In this document: positions 51,285-59,808 of the stretch, one piece after another | How the letters are laid out: every line of letters begins with the position of its first letter | Position numbering within the stretch: the stretch's first letter is position 1 | Assembly (NCBI GenBank): GCA_003214465.1 | Contig: QCLO01000006.1 | Coordinates: 22,726 to 86,725, forward strand | Direction of reading: 5' to 3' | From: Acidimicrobiales bacterium AG-414-N20 | Lineage (GTDB): Bacteria; Actinomycetota; Acidimicrobiia; Acidimicrobiales; MedAcidi-G1 | DNA: 64,000 nucleotides | Program-made: the position numbers and the translations under genes | Notes under the pieces: model-generated | What the model was told of the DNA's origin: nothing | What the model saw: the letters and a program-made list of their open reading frames with translations, nothing else | Database searches by the model: none

Positions 51285-52826
51285 ATGACAGATCAGCCTT
51301 CACGTAGAAGAGCAGGGGGAAGGGAAGCTCGAAGAGCCGCCCGAGAAGAAACAACAACTAGTTCAACTCCTTATTTAACCCGGACTATTCCACCCTATGA
51401 AATCATGTCAGAAGAAGGTCTTGAAATAATTGAAAACAATGCTGAAGTTATTCTTGAAGAGGTAGGAATTGATTTTCGTGATTATCCCTCTTCTTTGGAA
51501 TTGTTTAAAAATGCTGGAGCAACTATCGATGGAGAACGTGTTCGATTTCCTAAAGGTATGTGCAGGGAAATAGTAACTAACTCTGCGCCTTCTTCATACA
51601 TTCAACATGCACGCAACCCCTCTAATAATGTTCAAATTGGGGGAGACGCAACTGTACTTGTGCCAGCTTATGGATCCCCTTTTGCATTCGACTTAGATAA
51701 TGGTCGTCGTTACGCAAATATCGAAGATTTTAGAAATTTCGTGAAACTCGCATATATGAGCCCACACCTCCACCATTCAGGCGGAACTATTGTAGAACCT
51801 GTAGATATACCTGTCAGTAAAAGACACCTTGATATGGTTTATTCACATTTGAAATATAGTGACAAGCCTTTTATGGGTTCAGTTACTGCACCCGAAAGGG
51901 CTCAAGATTCTGTTGCTTTAGCCGAAATGGTTTTTGGTGATGGGTTCTTAAAGCAAAACACAGTAATGACAAGCCTTATTAATGCTTCGTCACCCATGTG
52001 TTGGGATGCATCAATGCTCGGAGCGGCAGAGGTTTACGCTCGTTCAAATCAAGCAACAGTTATTAGTCCGTTCATAGTCGCAGGAGCTATGGCCCCTGTA
52101 ACAGTTGCTGGGGTAGCAGCTCAAACTCTTGCAGAAGCACTAGCAGGTATGACCTTTATCCAATTGGTTAATCCTGGGGCACCGACCGTATTTGGATCTT
52201 TCGCAATGTCAATGTCCATGCAAACGGGTGCACCAACTTTTGGTACACCCGAACCCGCTCTCATCTTGTACACAGTGGCTGCGTTAGCACGTCGTTTGGG
52301 CGTGCCTTTTCGCTCTGGAGGAAATCTTTGTGCTTCAAAAATACCTGATGCACAAGCAGCTTCTGAAAGTATCTCTACCTTCATTCCAGCTATTTTAGGA
52401 GGTGTCAATTTCATGCTTCATTCAGCTGGTTGGCTCGAAGGTGGCCTTGCCATGGGCTACGAAAAATTTATTATTGATGCGGATCAGTGTGGTTTAGCTG
52501 CAAGTTTCGTAAAAGGCGTCGACCTTTCTGAAAATGGACAAGCTTTAGATGCAATTAAAGAGACAGGGCCTGGACAACACTTCTTAGGTTCTGAACACAC
52601 TCTGAAAAACTTCGAGACAGCTTTCGCTGTCTCCGATATAGCAAACAATGACTCATACGAACAGTGGTCTGAAGAAGGAAGTCTGGATGCCGCTCAAAGA
52701 GCAAACACCACTTGGAAAAAAATGCTAAATGACTATGAACCGCCACCCCTTGATGAATCAATAGATGAAGCCATGCTTGATTTCATAGCAAAAAGAAAAG
52801 ATGAATTACCAGACGAGTTCGCATAG
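51285..52826 (+). CDS. MttB-family methyltransferase 2 (non-pyrrolysine)
   Basis: Second trimethylamine-methyltransferase superfamily enzyme, 513 residues, with no in-frame UAG. Central VISPFIVAGAMAPVTVAGVAA and GAPTFGTPEPALILYTVAALARR correspond to the matching stretches of copy 1. Residues 7-21 are rich in arginine (RRRAGGREARRAAREE). It begins at the base after the reactivase stop and is the last gene of the corrinoid operon, so this copy is the cognate partner of the corrinoid protein. Substrate: a quaternary amine such as glycine betaine is likely from the family, but not shown. Confidence 0.88.
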   Translation: MTDQPSRRRAGGREARRAAREETTTSSTPYLTRTIPPYEIMSEEGLEIIENNAEVILEEVGIDFRDYPSSLELFKNAGATIDGERVRFPKGMCREIVTNSAPSSYIQHARNPSNNVQIGGDATVLVPAYGSPFAFDLDNGRRYANIEDFRNFVKLAYMSPHLHHSGGTIVEPVDIPVSKRHLDMVYSHLKYSDKPFMGSVTAPERAQDSVALAEMVFGDGFLKQNTVMTSLINASSPMCWDASMLGAAEVYARSNQATVISPFIVAGAMAPVTVAGVAAQTLAEALAGMTFIQLVNPGAPTVFGSFAMSMSMQTGAPTFGTPEPALILYTVAALARRLGVPFRSGGNLCASKIPDAQAASESISTFIPAILGGVNFMLHSAGWLEGGLAMGYEKFIIDADQCGLAASFVKGVDLSENGQALDAIKETGPGQHFLGSEHTLKNFETAFAVSDIANNDSYEQWSEEGSLDAAQRANTTWKKMLNDYEPPPLDESIDEAMLDFIAKRKDELPDEFA

Positions 52827-52845
52827 TATCCCACATCGTGGGAAT
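52827..52845 (-). promoter_or_regulatory. operator-like repeat D, just after MttB-2 and before fhs
   Basis: Minus strand: TTCCCACGATGTGGGATAC. Its core is the perfect inverted repeat TCCCAC/GTGGGA around ATC (52830-52844). It could be a short terminator of the corrinoid operon, but no T-run follows, and it shares the TTCCC..C....TGG pattern with A, B and C. Confidence 0.5.
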
Positions 52846-52848
52846 CTT

Positions 52849-52867
52849 TCCCGCTTTGTGGTATAAG
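52849..52867 (+). promoter_or_regulatory. operator-like repeat C upstream of fhs
   Basis: TTCCCGCTTTGTGGTATAA. It lies 4 bases after repeat D and 48 bases before the fhs start, forming an inverted pair with D that parallels the A and B pair in front of the corrinoid operon. It shares TTCCCGC at the left and GG at the right with A and B. Confidence 0.55.
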
Positions 52868-52915
52868 AGTTAAAATAAATCATCTTATAAATCGAATTCC
52901 AGCGAGGTAGCAATA

Positions 52916-54613
52916 ATGCCTTTTCCTTCAGATTTAGAAATTGCGCGAAAAGCGGAACTAAAACCATTGACAGACATAGCTAAAGAATCAGGTATCCCAG
53001 AAAAATCTCTAGAACTCTACGGAGAAGGTGCCGCGAAAATAAAACTTGAAGCAATCGACGCCATGGCCGATAAACCCAAAGCGAAATACGTGGTTGTAAC
53101 TGCCATAACACCAACACCTTTAGGCGAAGGTAAAACAACAACAACTGTTGGACTGGGGCAAGGTTTTTCCCATATAGGAAAACGAGCAACTATAGCTATA
53201 CGTCAACCGTCACTTGGGCCTACTTTTGGTATTAAAGGTGGAGCTGCAGGCGGAGGATACGCACAAGTCGTACCTATGGAACTTTTCAACCTACACCTGA
53301 CTGGCGATATGCATGCAGTCACAGCAGCTCACAATATGTGTTCTGCCATGTTGGACTCCCATCTTTTTCACGGCAACGAACTCGGACTTGATATTCATAA
53401 CATCACTTGGAGACGCGTAATAGATATAAACGACCGCTCCCTGAGAAACACAATGGTTGGACTAGGTGGCCGTCTAGACGGCATCCCACGTGAGACCGGT
53501 TTTGACATTACCGCTGCTTCGGAAGTAATGGCTGCTTTGGCTCTATGTACCTCCCTAACGGACCTAAGAGAAAGAATGGGCAGAATAGTTGTCGGATACG
53601 ACAAAACAATGACTCCGATTACAGCTGATGACATTGAGGTTGCCGGAGCAATGACGGTCCTCTTAAAAGAAGCAATTAAGCCAAATCTTATGCAAACACT
53701 CGAAGGAACCCCAGCTCTAGTGCATTGCGGACCATTTGGAAATATTGCTACAGGCAACTCCTCAATCATCGCCGATCAAATAGGAATACATACCGGAGAC
53801 TTCCTATTAACTGAGGCGGGTTTTGGCGCAGACATGGGAGCAGAACGTTTCTTCAATATAAAATGTCGCTACTCAGGAATGGCTCCAGATGCTGCTGTCT
53901 TGGTCGCAACAGTAAGAGGGCTAAAAGCCCATTCGGGCAATCACCGAATCGTCGCAGGAAAGCCTTTGCCTGAAGATCTATTGGCCGAGAACCCTGAAGA
54001 AGTACACGAAGGTGGAGCAAACCTACGGAAACAAATCGAAAATGTTCGAATCCATGGAGTTAGCCCGGTCGTCGCAATAAATCGTTTCCCCGAAGATCAC
54101 GATGCAGACCTGCAAGCGATCGCTGAAATAGCTGAAGAGTGTGGAGCTAGATGTGCAATAACTAATCATTTTTCAGAAGGTGGAGTGGGTGCTAGCGAAT
54201 TAGCAGAAGTCGTGGCTGAAGCCACTGAAGAAAAAACTAATTTCTCAGTCTTATATCCAGATGAAATGGACATAAAAGAAAAAATAAAAACTGTTGCAAC
54301 TAAAGTCTACGGAGCGGAAAATGTTGAATTTTCAAGTGCTGCTACAAAACAAATTGACTCCTACACCGGAAATGGTTTTGGAAACCTCCCAGTGTGTATA
54401 GCTAAAACACATCTATCCGTTTCTTCAGATGCATCATTAAAAGGTGCACCAACTGGATGGACTTTGCCCGTAAGAGAAGTCAGAGCTTCAATTGGAGCTG
54501 GTTTTGTTTATCCGATCTGCGGGGAAATGAGAACAATGCCTGGACTGGGCAAAACTCCGGCAGCAGCTGGTATAGACATTGACGAAAACGGTGAGATTGT
54601 TGGACTTAGTTGA
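52916..54613 (+). CDS. fhs: formate--tetrahydrofolate ligase
   Basis: Formate-THF ligase of 565 residues, which interconverts formate + THF + ATP and 10-formyl-THF. The P-loop TPTPLGEGKTTTTVG is at residues 65-79 and LGPTFGIKGGAAGGGYAQV follows. FNLHLTGDMHAV, EAGFGADMGAERF and the C-terminal MPGLGKTPAAAGID are all family signatures. In aerobic methylotrophs and osmolyte users the enzyme can run towards formate, releasing ATP. It opens the next operon after the C/D repeats, GAGG about 8 bases before the ATG. The following MTHFR-like gene begins directly after its stop. Confidence 0.96.
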   Translation: MPFPSDLEIARKAELKPLTDIAKESGIPEKSLELYGEGAAKIKLEAIDAMADKPKAKYVVVTAITPTPLGEGKTTTTVGLGQGFSHIGKRATIAIRQPSLGPTFGIKGGAAGGGYAQVVPMELFNLHLTGDMHAVTAAHNMCSAMLDSHLFHGNELGLDIHNITWRRVIDINDRSLRNTMVGLGGRLDGIPRETGFDITAASEVMAALALCTSLTDLRERMGRIVVGYDKTMTPITADDIEVAGAMTVLLKEAIKPNLMQTLEGTPALVHCGPFGNIATGNSSIIADQIGIHTGDFLLTEAGFGADMGAERFFNIKCRYSGMAPDAAVLVATVRGLKAHSGNHRIVAGKPLPEDLLAENPEEVHEGGANLRKQIENVRIHGVSPVVAINRFPEDHDADLQAIAEIAEECGARCAITNHFSEGGVGASELAEVVAEATEEKTNFSVLYPDEMDIKEKIKTVATKVYGAENVEFSSAATKQIDSYTGNGFGNLPVCIAKTHLSVSSDASLKGAPTGWTLPVREVRASIGAGFVYPICGEMRTMPGLGKTPAAAGIDIDENGEIVGLS

Positions 54614-55489
54614 ATGAAATCTAATCAAAAAAAATTAACTAATAAGACTAATAATAAATCCACTCAGCTCAGACTTCTTGAGGAAATGACCTACGAGCTA
54701 ATCCCATTAAAAAATGTTCACGAACAAGGAGAATACCTACCTCAATCATCTACGATTTCTATAACTTGTTCACCTGCCAAAGACATTGAAGCAACTCTTG
54801 AGCTTTGTGAAAACTTTTTAGACAAAGGTCACTCAACCATCCCCCATTTTGCAGCGCGAATGGTTGAGAGCGAAGAACACGTGACTCAAATTGTCAAACG
54901 TATCGAAGCTCTAGGAATAGAAACAGTTTTTATTATCGGCGGAGATGCTGATCAACGCGGACCTTTTACTGATGCACCTGGCCTGCTTCGTTCGTTCTTA
55001 GACAAAAATCCCAAAATTAAAACTGTTGGAATCGGCTCATACCCTGATGGGCATCCTTCAATTCCTGAATCTGCGCTAGCCGACTCCTTGCTGAAAAAAC
55101 AGGAAATGATCTACGAAAGTGGCCTAAAAGGCTACATGGCTACTCAAATGTGTTTTGAAACAGAAACTATTTCAAATTGGCTAAGAAATTGTAGAAAAAC
55201 GGGCGTAACACTCCCTTGCCATCTTGGACTTCCAGGAGCTGTAGACATGAAAAAATTGATTAATATTTCTCTTCGTTTAGGAGTTGGTGTTTCCAGCCGT
55301 TATCTGAAGAAAAACAAAAAAACAGTTTTTAAACTTCTTTCTCCACGCGGCTACAACCCAAACAAATTAATAGTCCCAATTTCTAATCATGCAAAAGAAC
55401 TTGAAATCACAGGAGTGCACTGCTTCACTTTTAATGCGGTTGAATCAACTGAAGCTTGGCGTGCAAAAGCTATAGGACGTTTAGTCTAA
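54614..55489 (+). CDS. methylenetetrahydrofolate reductase-like protein
   Basis: MTHFR-family TIM-barrel flavoprotein of 291 residues. IIGGDAD matches the FAD-contacting aspartate loop, GSYPDGHP corresponds to the PEVHP loop, and TQMCFE contains the glutamine equivalent to E. coli Gln183. But the N-terminal strand reads TISITCSP (residues 47-54) where E. coli MetF has SFEFFPP, so the catalytic glutamate (Glu28) is absent. The family in these clusters is related but distinct, and may oxidise methyl-THF to methylene-THF or use another partner. It directly abuts fhs (TGA then ATG). An internal ATG at 54686 is an alternative start. Confidence 0.82.
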   Translation: MKSNQKKLTNKTNNKSTQLRLLEEMTYELIPLKNVHEQGEYLPQSSTISITCSPAKDIEATLELCENFLDKGHSTIPHFAARMVESEEHVTQIVKRIEALGIETVFIIGGDADQRGPFTDAPGLLRSFLDKNPKIKTVGIGSYPDGHPSIPESALADSLLKKQEMIYESGLKGYMATQMCFETETISNWLRNCRKTGVTLPCHLGLPGAVDMKKLINISLRLGVGVSSRYLKKNKKTVFKLLSPRGYNPNKLIVPISNHAKELEITGVHCFTFNAVESTEAWRAKAIGRLV

Positions 55490-55538
55490 TTTTTTGCCCC
55501 CTAGTGGTTTTAACTTCATAAATGCGCAAAAATTAGAT

Positions 55539-57662
55539 ATGCGGAAAGAATTTCCCAGACTTCTGTCCGAAGGCACTTTAGGCCCTTTGACTTTACGTAA
55601 TCGAATTGTCATGCCTGCAATGGACCAAAACAATTGCACTGAAGATGGTTTGATCAGTAATAAAACACTTCAACATTATGAAGATAGAGCAAAAGGCGGA
55701 GCAGGACTATTAATTCTTGAGACCTCAGCCGTTAAATGGCCTGACGGAGCAACATCTAAACATCAACCTTCTCTCGCAAGTGATGAAGCAATACCAGGAC
55801 TCAAAAAACTTGCAGAACGCGCTCATAAGCATGGTGCAAGAATCATCGTCCAAGCTTGTCATCACGGAAGAATATCTGGCCTAGACATCTCTCGTGATGT
55901 ACCTGTATTAGTTCCCTCTCTCCCAATTCCTTCTTTCGACACTTTAGGCATGACTTATAACACGACAAATGAAGAATTGATAAAAATGGCCACTCTCACA
56001 GAAGGCAAATTTCCTACTTTCAAGGCAGCTTCAGTCGAAGAATTAGAAGAAATAATTGAAGCATTTGTTTCAGCAGCTTTAAGGATTAAAAAGGCAAATC
56101 TTGACGGTATTGAAATTCACGCAGCGCACGGCTATTTGATTTCAACTTTTCTTTCAAAAGCTTGGAACAAGCGTGAAGATGAGTGGGGTGGTTCTATAGA
56201 AAATAGAACCAGACTGTTAAGCAAAATAGTTAAAAAGATTAGAGAAGAATGCGGTAGCAACTTCGCAATTGTTGTAAGAATAGACGGCCGTGAATACGGA
56301 CTCGAAAACGGTATCACTTTAGAAGAAGCCTCTAATACCGCAGTTATAGCTGAAAAGGCTGGAGCAGATGCTATTCACGTTTCCGCAATTTCTTCGTCTG
56401 GAACCGGAGTGGGCTTTACTGAAGGACCTTTGCCGTGGGAAAAGTGTCAATACAGTCATCTGGCGAAAACTGTTCAGTCTGCTGTAAATATTCCAGTTAT
56501 AGCTGTTGGTCGTATCGAGCCTGAAGATGGTGAAAAGTTGATTGCCGAAAATAGTTGCGGATTTGTCGCAATGGGTCGACAGCTCCTCGCCGACCCTGAA
56601 TTGCCTAATAACCTAATCAACAATTCTCCAGAAAAAATCCGCCCGTGTATAAATTGTTTTGTATGTGTGGCACAAAATTTTTGGAATGGTGAGCCTGTTT
56701 GTGCAGTAAATGCAAGATTAGGCAACTACGAAGCAGAAATTGCCTTTCCACAAACATCAAAAAATGTTGTCATAGTGGGCGGGGGGCCTGCAGGTCTTGA
56801 GTGTGCTCGAATAGCTGCTAGCCGAGGGCACAAAGTAACCCTTTTGGAACAAATGAAAAAGTTGGGCGGTACCGCTTTATTTTCTTCCCTTACTACTCCT
56901 AAAAATGGAGATCTAATAAAATGGTTTGAAAGGGTTTTAGAAGATAGTGAAGTGGAAATAAGAAAAGGTTTCCACGCTGATAGAAAGTCAATAATGTCTT
57001 TGAAGCCTGACGCTGTTGTTATTGCCACCGGGTCGAGAAGCTCTAAAAGCGGTATTAAAGGTTCAGACCTTCCCCATGTTTTGTCGAGAGACCAACTAAG
57101 AGGTTTAATGCAAGGTACAGAGTCTTTATACCGTCATGAAAACTCGAGAAAATCTAACTTTTTCTTCCTGCAGATCGCTAAAAAACTCGGCATCTTAAAA
57201 AATATAGAAAAAATTAGAATTCTTTCAAAATTTTGGATGCCATTGGGTAAACGAGTGACCATTATTGGCGGTGGTTTAGTCGGGATAGAGCTGTCACACT
57301 TTCTGTCTGAGAGGAAAAGACTAGTGACAGTTGTTGATAAAAAACCTGTTATGGCACCCGAAATGGCACATCCACGACGTTGGAGGACGCTGCACGAAAT
57401 AACTTCTTCAAATGTGGAATTACATAATGGTGTTGAAGTAGTTGAAATTAATAAGAATTCTGTTGTTTGCGTAAAAGATGCCGAGGAATTCGAGATTTTT
57501 TCTGATTCTGTAATCCTTGCGGATGGAGTAGAAGCGGATAAAACACTGATTGAGAAATTTACCGATTTAGAAGTTGAAACTCATATTATTGGTGATGCCG
57601 AAAGTATCGGATATATCGAAGGAGCGATACGATCGGGTAACAAAGTTGGGCGACTTCTCTAA
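55539..57662 (+). CDS. NADH:flavin oxidoreductase with Fe-S and FAD domains (TMADH/dienoyl-CoA reductase type)
   Basis: Old-yellow-enzyme family protein of about 707 residues. The FMN barrel includes ITLEEASNTAVIAEKAGAD and DGIEIHAAHGYLIST with WNKREDEWGGSIENR. A 4Fe-4S site uses Cys370, Cys373, Cys376 and Cys388 (CINCFVC then C), spaced as in trimethylamine dehydrogenase and 2,4-dienoyl-CoA reductase. Two nucleotide-binding folds follow: VVIVGGGPAGLECARIAAS and VTIIGGGLVGIELSHF. A TTG at 55494 is in frame, but the ATG 45 bases later is chosen. It lies in the fhs-MTHFR operon, so a demethylase-like or C-N cleaving role is plausible; the enoate reductase role is equally possible. Confidence 0.85.
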   Translation: MRKEFPRLLSEGTLGPLTLRNRIVMPAMDQNNCTEDGLISNKTLQHYEDRAKGGAGLLILETSAVKWPDGATSKHQPSLASDEAIPGLKKLAERAHKHGARIIVQACHHGRISGLDISRDVPVLVPSLPIPSFDTLGMTYNTTNEELIKMATLTEGKFPTFKAASVEELEEIIEAFVSAALRIKKANLDGIEIHAAHGYLISTFLSKAWNKREDEWGGSIENRTRLLSKIVKKIREECGSNFAIVVRIDGREYGLENGITLEEASNTAVIAEKAGADAIHVSAISSSGTGVGFTEGPLPWEKCQYSHLAKTVQSAVNIPVIAVGRIEPEDGEKLIAENSCGFVAMGRQLLADPELPNNLINNSPEKIRPCINCFVCVAQNFWNGEPVCAVNARLGNYEAEIAFPQTSKNVVIVGGGPAGLECARIAASRGHKVTLLEQMKKLGGTALFSSLTTPKNGDLIKWFERVLEDSEVEIRKGFHADRKSIMSLKPDAVVIATGSRSSKSGIKGSDLPHVLSRDQLRGLMQGTESLYRHENSRKSNFFFLQIAKKLGILKNIEKIRILSKFWMPLGKRVTIIGGGLVGIELSHFLSERKRLVTVVDKKPVMAPEMAHPRRWRTLHEITSSNVELHNGVEVVEINKNSVVCVKDAEEFEIFSDSVILADGVEADKTLIEKFTDLEVETHIIGDAESIGYIEGAIRSGNKVGRLL

Positions 57663-57685
57663 CTGAACTACTGTTGAGGTAGCAA

Positions 57686-58948
57686 ATGAAACAAGAAAAT
57701 GATATCGATGCAGAAACAGAGCAACTTGTGGAAGCGTCTTGGAATCCTTTTGATCCAGATTTTCTTATAAACCCTTACCCTCAGTATCAACTGCTACGTG
57801 ATCAAGACCCTGTTCACCGAACAGCGTTTGGGAATCTTGTTGTCACACGCTTTGATGATGTGTTTGAAGTTTTAAGGAATCCTAATACTTCCGTCGAACG
57901 TGACCGTGCCGGAATTATTGAAATGCCTGAGCACATAAAAAAACTACAGGAATCATCTATGGACAGACCTCCATCAATACTTATGCTTGATCCGCCCGAA
58001 CATACCCGCCTTCGCAAATTAGTTCAAAGGACTTTCACGCCTCGTGGTATTGAAAAAATGCGTCATGTAACAACTGAGCTCGTAGACGACTTACTTGATC
58101 AACTAGCTGAAAAAAGAGAAATCGACCTAATAAAAGATTTTTCTTTTGTGGTTCCTTTTGTCGTCATACATTCAATGCTGGGTCTTCCAGATGCCGACAT
58201 GCTAAATGTTAGAGAATGGTCACAAACTTTAGTGCAAACTCTCGAACCGAATATAACTCCGGAACAGGTAGACGCAGCTATTTGGGGTGGTACTCAATTA
58301 AACGAATATTTAACTGAAGCTCTTGCTTGGAAACGTAATACCCCTGGAGATGATCTTCTTAGTGATTTAATTGCCGTTGAGGAAGGTGGAGAAGGTCTTA
58401 CCGAACAAGAACTGATTTCAATGATTTCACTTCTTTTTGTAGCTGGCCATGAGACGACTGTAAATCTAATCGGGAATGGAACTCATTCTCTTCTAAACAA
58501 TCCTGATCAATTTAAGTTAGTTTTAAACGACCCTTCTATTGATTCCACAATTGCGGATGAACTTTTGCGTTTCGATAGCCCTGTACAAAATTCAGGAAGG
58601 CAACTCTTAGAAGATATGGAACTATCAGGTATCCATGTTCAAGCTGGGGAAATAGTTTTAACTGCTCTGGGAAGCGCCAATCGAGATCCTAGGTTCTGGG
58701 GTGACTCAGCCCACCTTCTTGATGTCAAAAGACAAGATGCTGCTAGGCACGTCTCTTTTGGTAGTGGGGTTCATTATTGTCTTGGTGCTGCCTTAGCTAA
58801 AATGGAGGGCGAAATTGCTATTACTAGACTGATAAGGCGTTTTCCAGAAATTGCAATTACTGACGAACCAACGTTTAATTCTCGGATAATACTCCGTGGA
58901 AGAGAAAAGTTTCCTATTGATCTAGGTATCCCAGTAAATCTGAACTAA
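57686..58948 (+). CDS. cytochrome P450
   Basis: Bacterial class I cytochrome P450 of 420 residues. The I-helix is FVAGHETTVNLIGNG, ExxR is ELLR in DELLRFDSPVQ, and the haem-binding loop FGSGVHYCLGAALA carries the thiolate Cys365. No ferredoxin or reductase gene lies nearby, so redox partners are encoded elsewhere. GAGG lies about 9 bases before the ATG. It follows the flavin oxidoreductase by 23 bases and may belong to the same operon. A monooxygenase role such as N- or O-demethylation is a guess from context. Its last bases overlap the convergent membrane protein gene by 4 bases. Confidence 0.93.
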   Translation: MKQENDIDAETEQLVEASWNPFDPDFLINPYPQYQLLRDQDPVHRTAFGNLVVTRFDDVFEVLRNPNTSVERDRAGIIEMPEHIKKLQESSMDRPPSILMLDPPEHTRLRKLVQRTFTPRGIEKMRHVTTELVDDLLDQLAEKREIDLIKDFSFVVPFVVIHSMLGLPDADMLNVREWSQTLVQTLEPNITPEQVDAAIWGGTQLNEYLTEALAWKRNTPGDDLLSDLIAVEEGGEGLTEQELISMISLLFVAGHETTVNLIGNGTHSLLNNPDQFKLVLNDPSIDSTIADELLRFDSPVQNSGRQLLEDMELSGIHVQAGEIVLTALGSANRDPRFWGDSAHLLDVKRQDAARHVSFGSGVHYCLGAALAKMEGEIAITRLIRRFPEIAITDEPTFNSRIILRGREKFPIDLGIPVNLN

Positions 58949-59808
58949 GAAGCTGTCACTTCTCTTTTAGTTAATTCAAACACTGATATGCCAAGAAGCA
59001 TCATTCCAGCTAATAGCCCAATCCATACTCCAACACCTACGGACATATCGTCCCTCTGAGCTGCTGTGATCAACCATCCAATAAGTGGTGATATAACGGA
59101 CAATGAAACAATTGTTTGTAAATGAGGGTGTGATAACCGTCCTCCAGGCTCTGCTAAACCTTTTGACCTTAAACGCATGAAACCTACAAGTCCCATCACT
59201 GCGCCAAAAGCCAAAAGTAGGAATCCCATTCTTGGTGCCCCTGGTTCATAACCAGTCCAAGCTCCTTCTTCTGTCTTGAACCATTGAAGCAATGGAGCTA
59301 TTGCAATTAGGGCTCCAGAAACCAGAACAACAAATCCAATTTTCTGCTTATCTGATTGATTTGTTGGTGTGGAAGATGAAGCCCCTAGTAGTCCAAATCC
59401 TGCTATTACTGCTTGAGGTAGAAAATACGCGACTAATCCAGCTCCAGCTGCTCCCCATCCAGCACCTCTGATCTGGCCTAGCTCACGGAAAGATCCTGAG
59501 TGGACGATTATTAGGAAACTTAAAATTGTTGTGAATGAGGCAAACCCCATGGCTAAAAGAATTTGATTTCCTCCCATAGCCAGTGGCTTAATTGTAAATT
59601 CTTTTTCTGCTGCAAGAGTCAGGGAAATAAGAAGCATTAGAGCTCCTAAAACTACCGCAACTATTCCAAAGCCAGCTCCTCCATGACTGTCGAAAACGCC
59701 GAAACTTTCATTTTTCAAATTCACCCAATTACCGGCTAAAACCAACCACAAAAATAGAACTGCGAAACCGACGCGTACAGCTGAAAGAATTTTATTAGCT
59801 GTCATCAC
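58945..59808 (-). CDS. polytopic membrane protein of unknown function (ABC operon)
   Basis: I do not recognise this 287-residue protein. It has about eight hydrophobic segments: [106 protein letters not shown] and [15 protein letters not shown], with short loops. The start is GTG at 59808 or ATG three bases later, inside the end of the livF gene, with GAGG upstream. It terminates the ABC transporter operon, so it may be an accessory permease component or a quality-control subunit. The name in other genomes is unknown to me. Confidence 0.6.
   Translation of the reverse strand: MMTANKILSAVRVGFAVLFLWLVLAGNWVNLKNESFGVFDSHGGAGFGIVAVVLGALMLLISLTLAAEKEFTIKPLAMGGNQILLAMGFASFTTILSFLIIVHSGSFRELGQIRGAGWGAAGAGLVAYFLPQAVIAGFGLLGASSSTPTNQSDKQKIGFVVLVSGALIAIAPLLQWFKTEEGAWTGYEPGAPRMGFLLLAFGAVMGLVGFMRLRSKGLAEPGGRLSHPHLQTIVSLSVISPLIGWLITAAQRDDMSVGVGVWIGLLAGMMLLGISVFELTKREVTAS

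Noticed and set aside
29396..52826. Possible pyrrolysine (UAG) read-through in the MttB-family genes
   Set aside because: Both genes are open throughout without in-frame TAG, so they are of the non-pyrrolysine type. Trimethylamine as substrate is therefore not the default.
52830..52844. TCCCAC/GTGGGA hairpin as an intrinsic terminator of the corrinoid operon
   Set aside because: The loop is three bases and no run of T follows. Its similarity to A, B and C makes an operator more likely, though a terminator role is not excluded.
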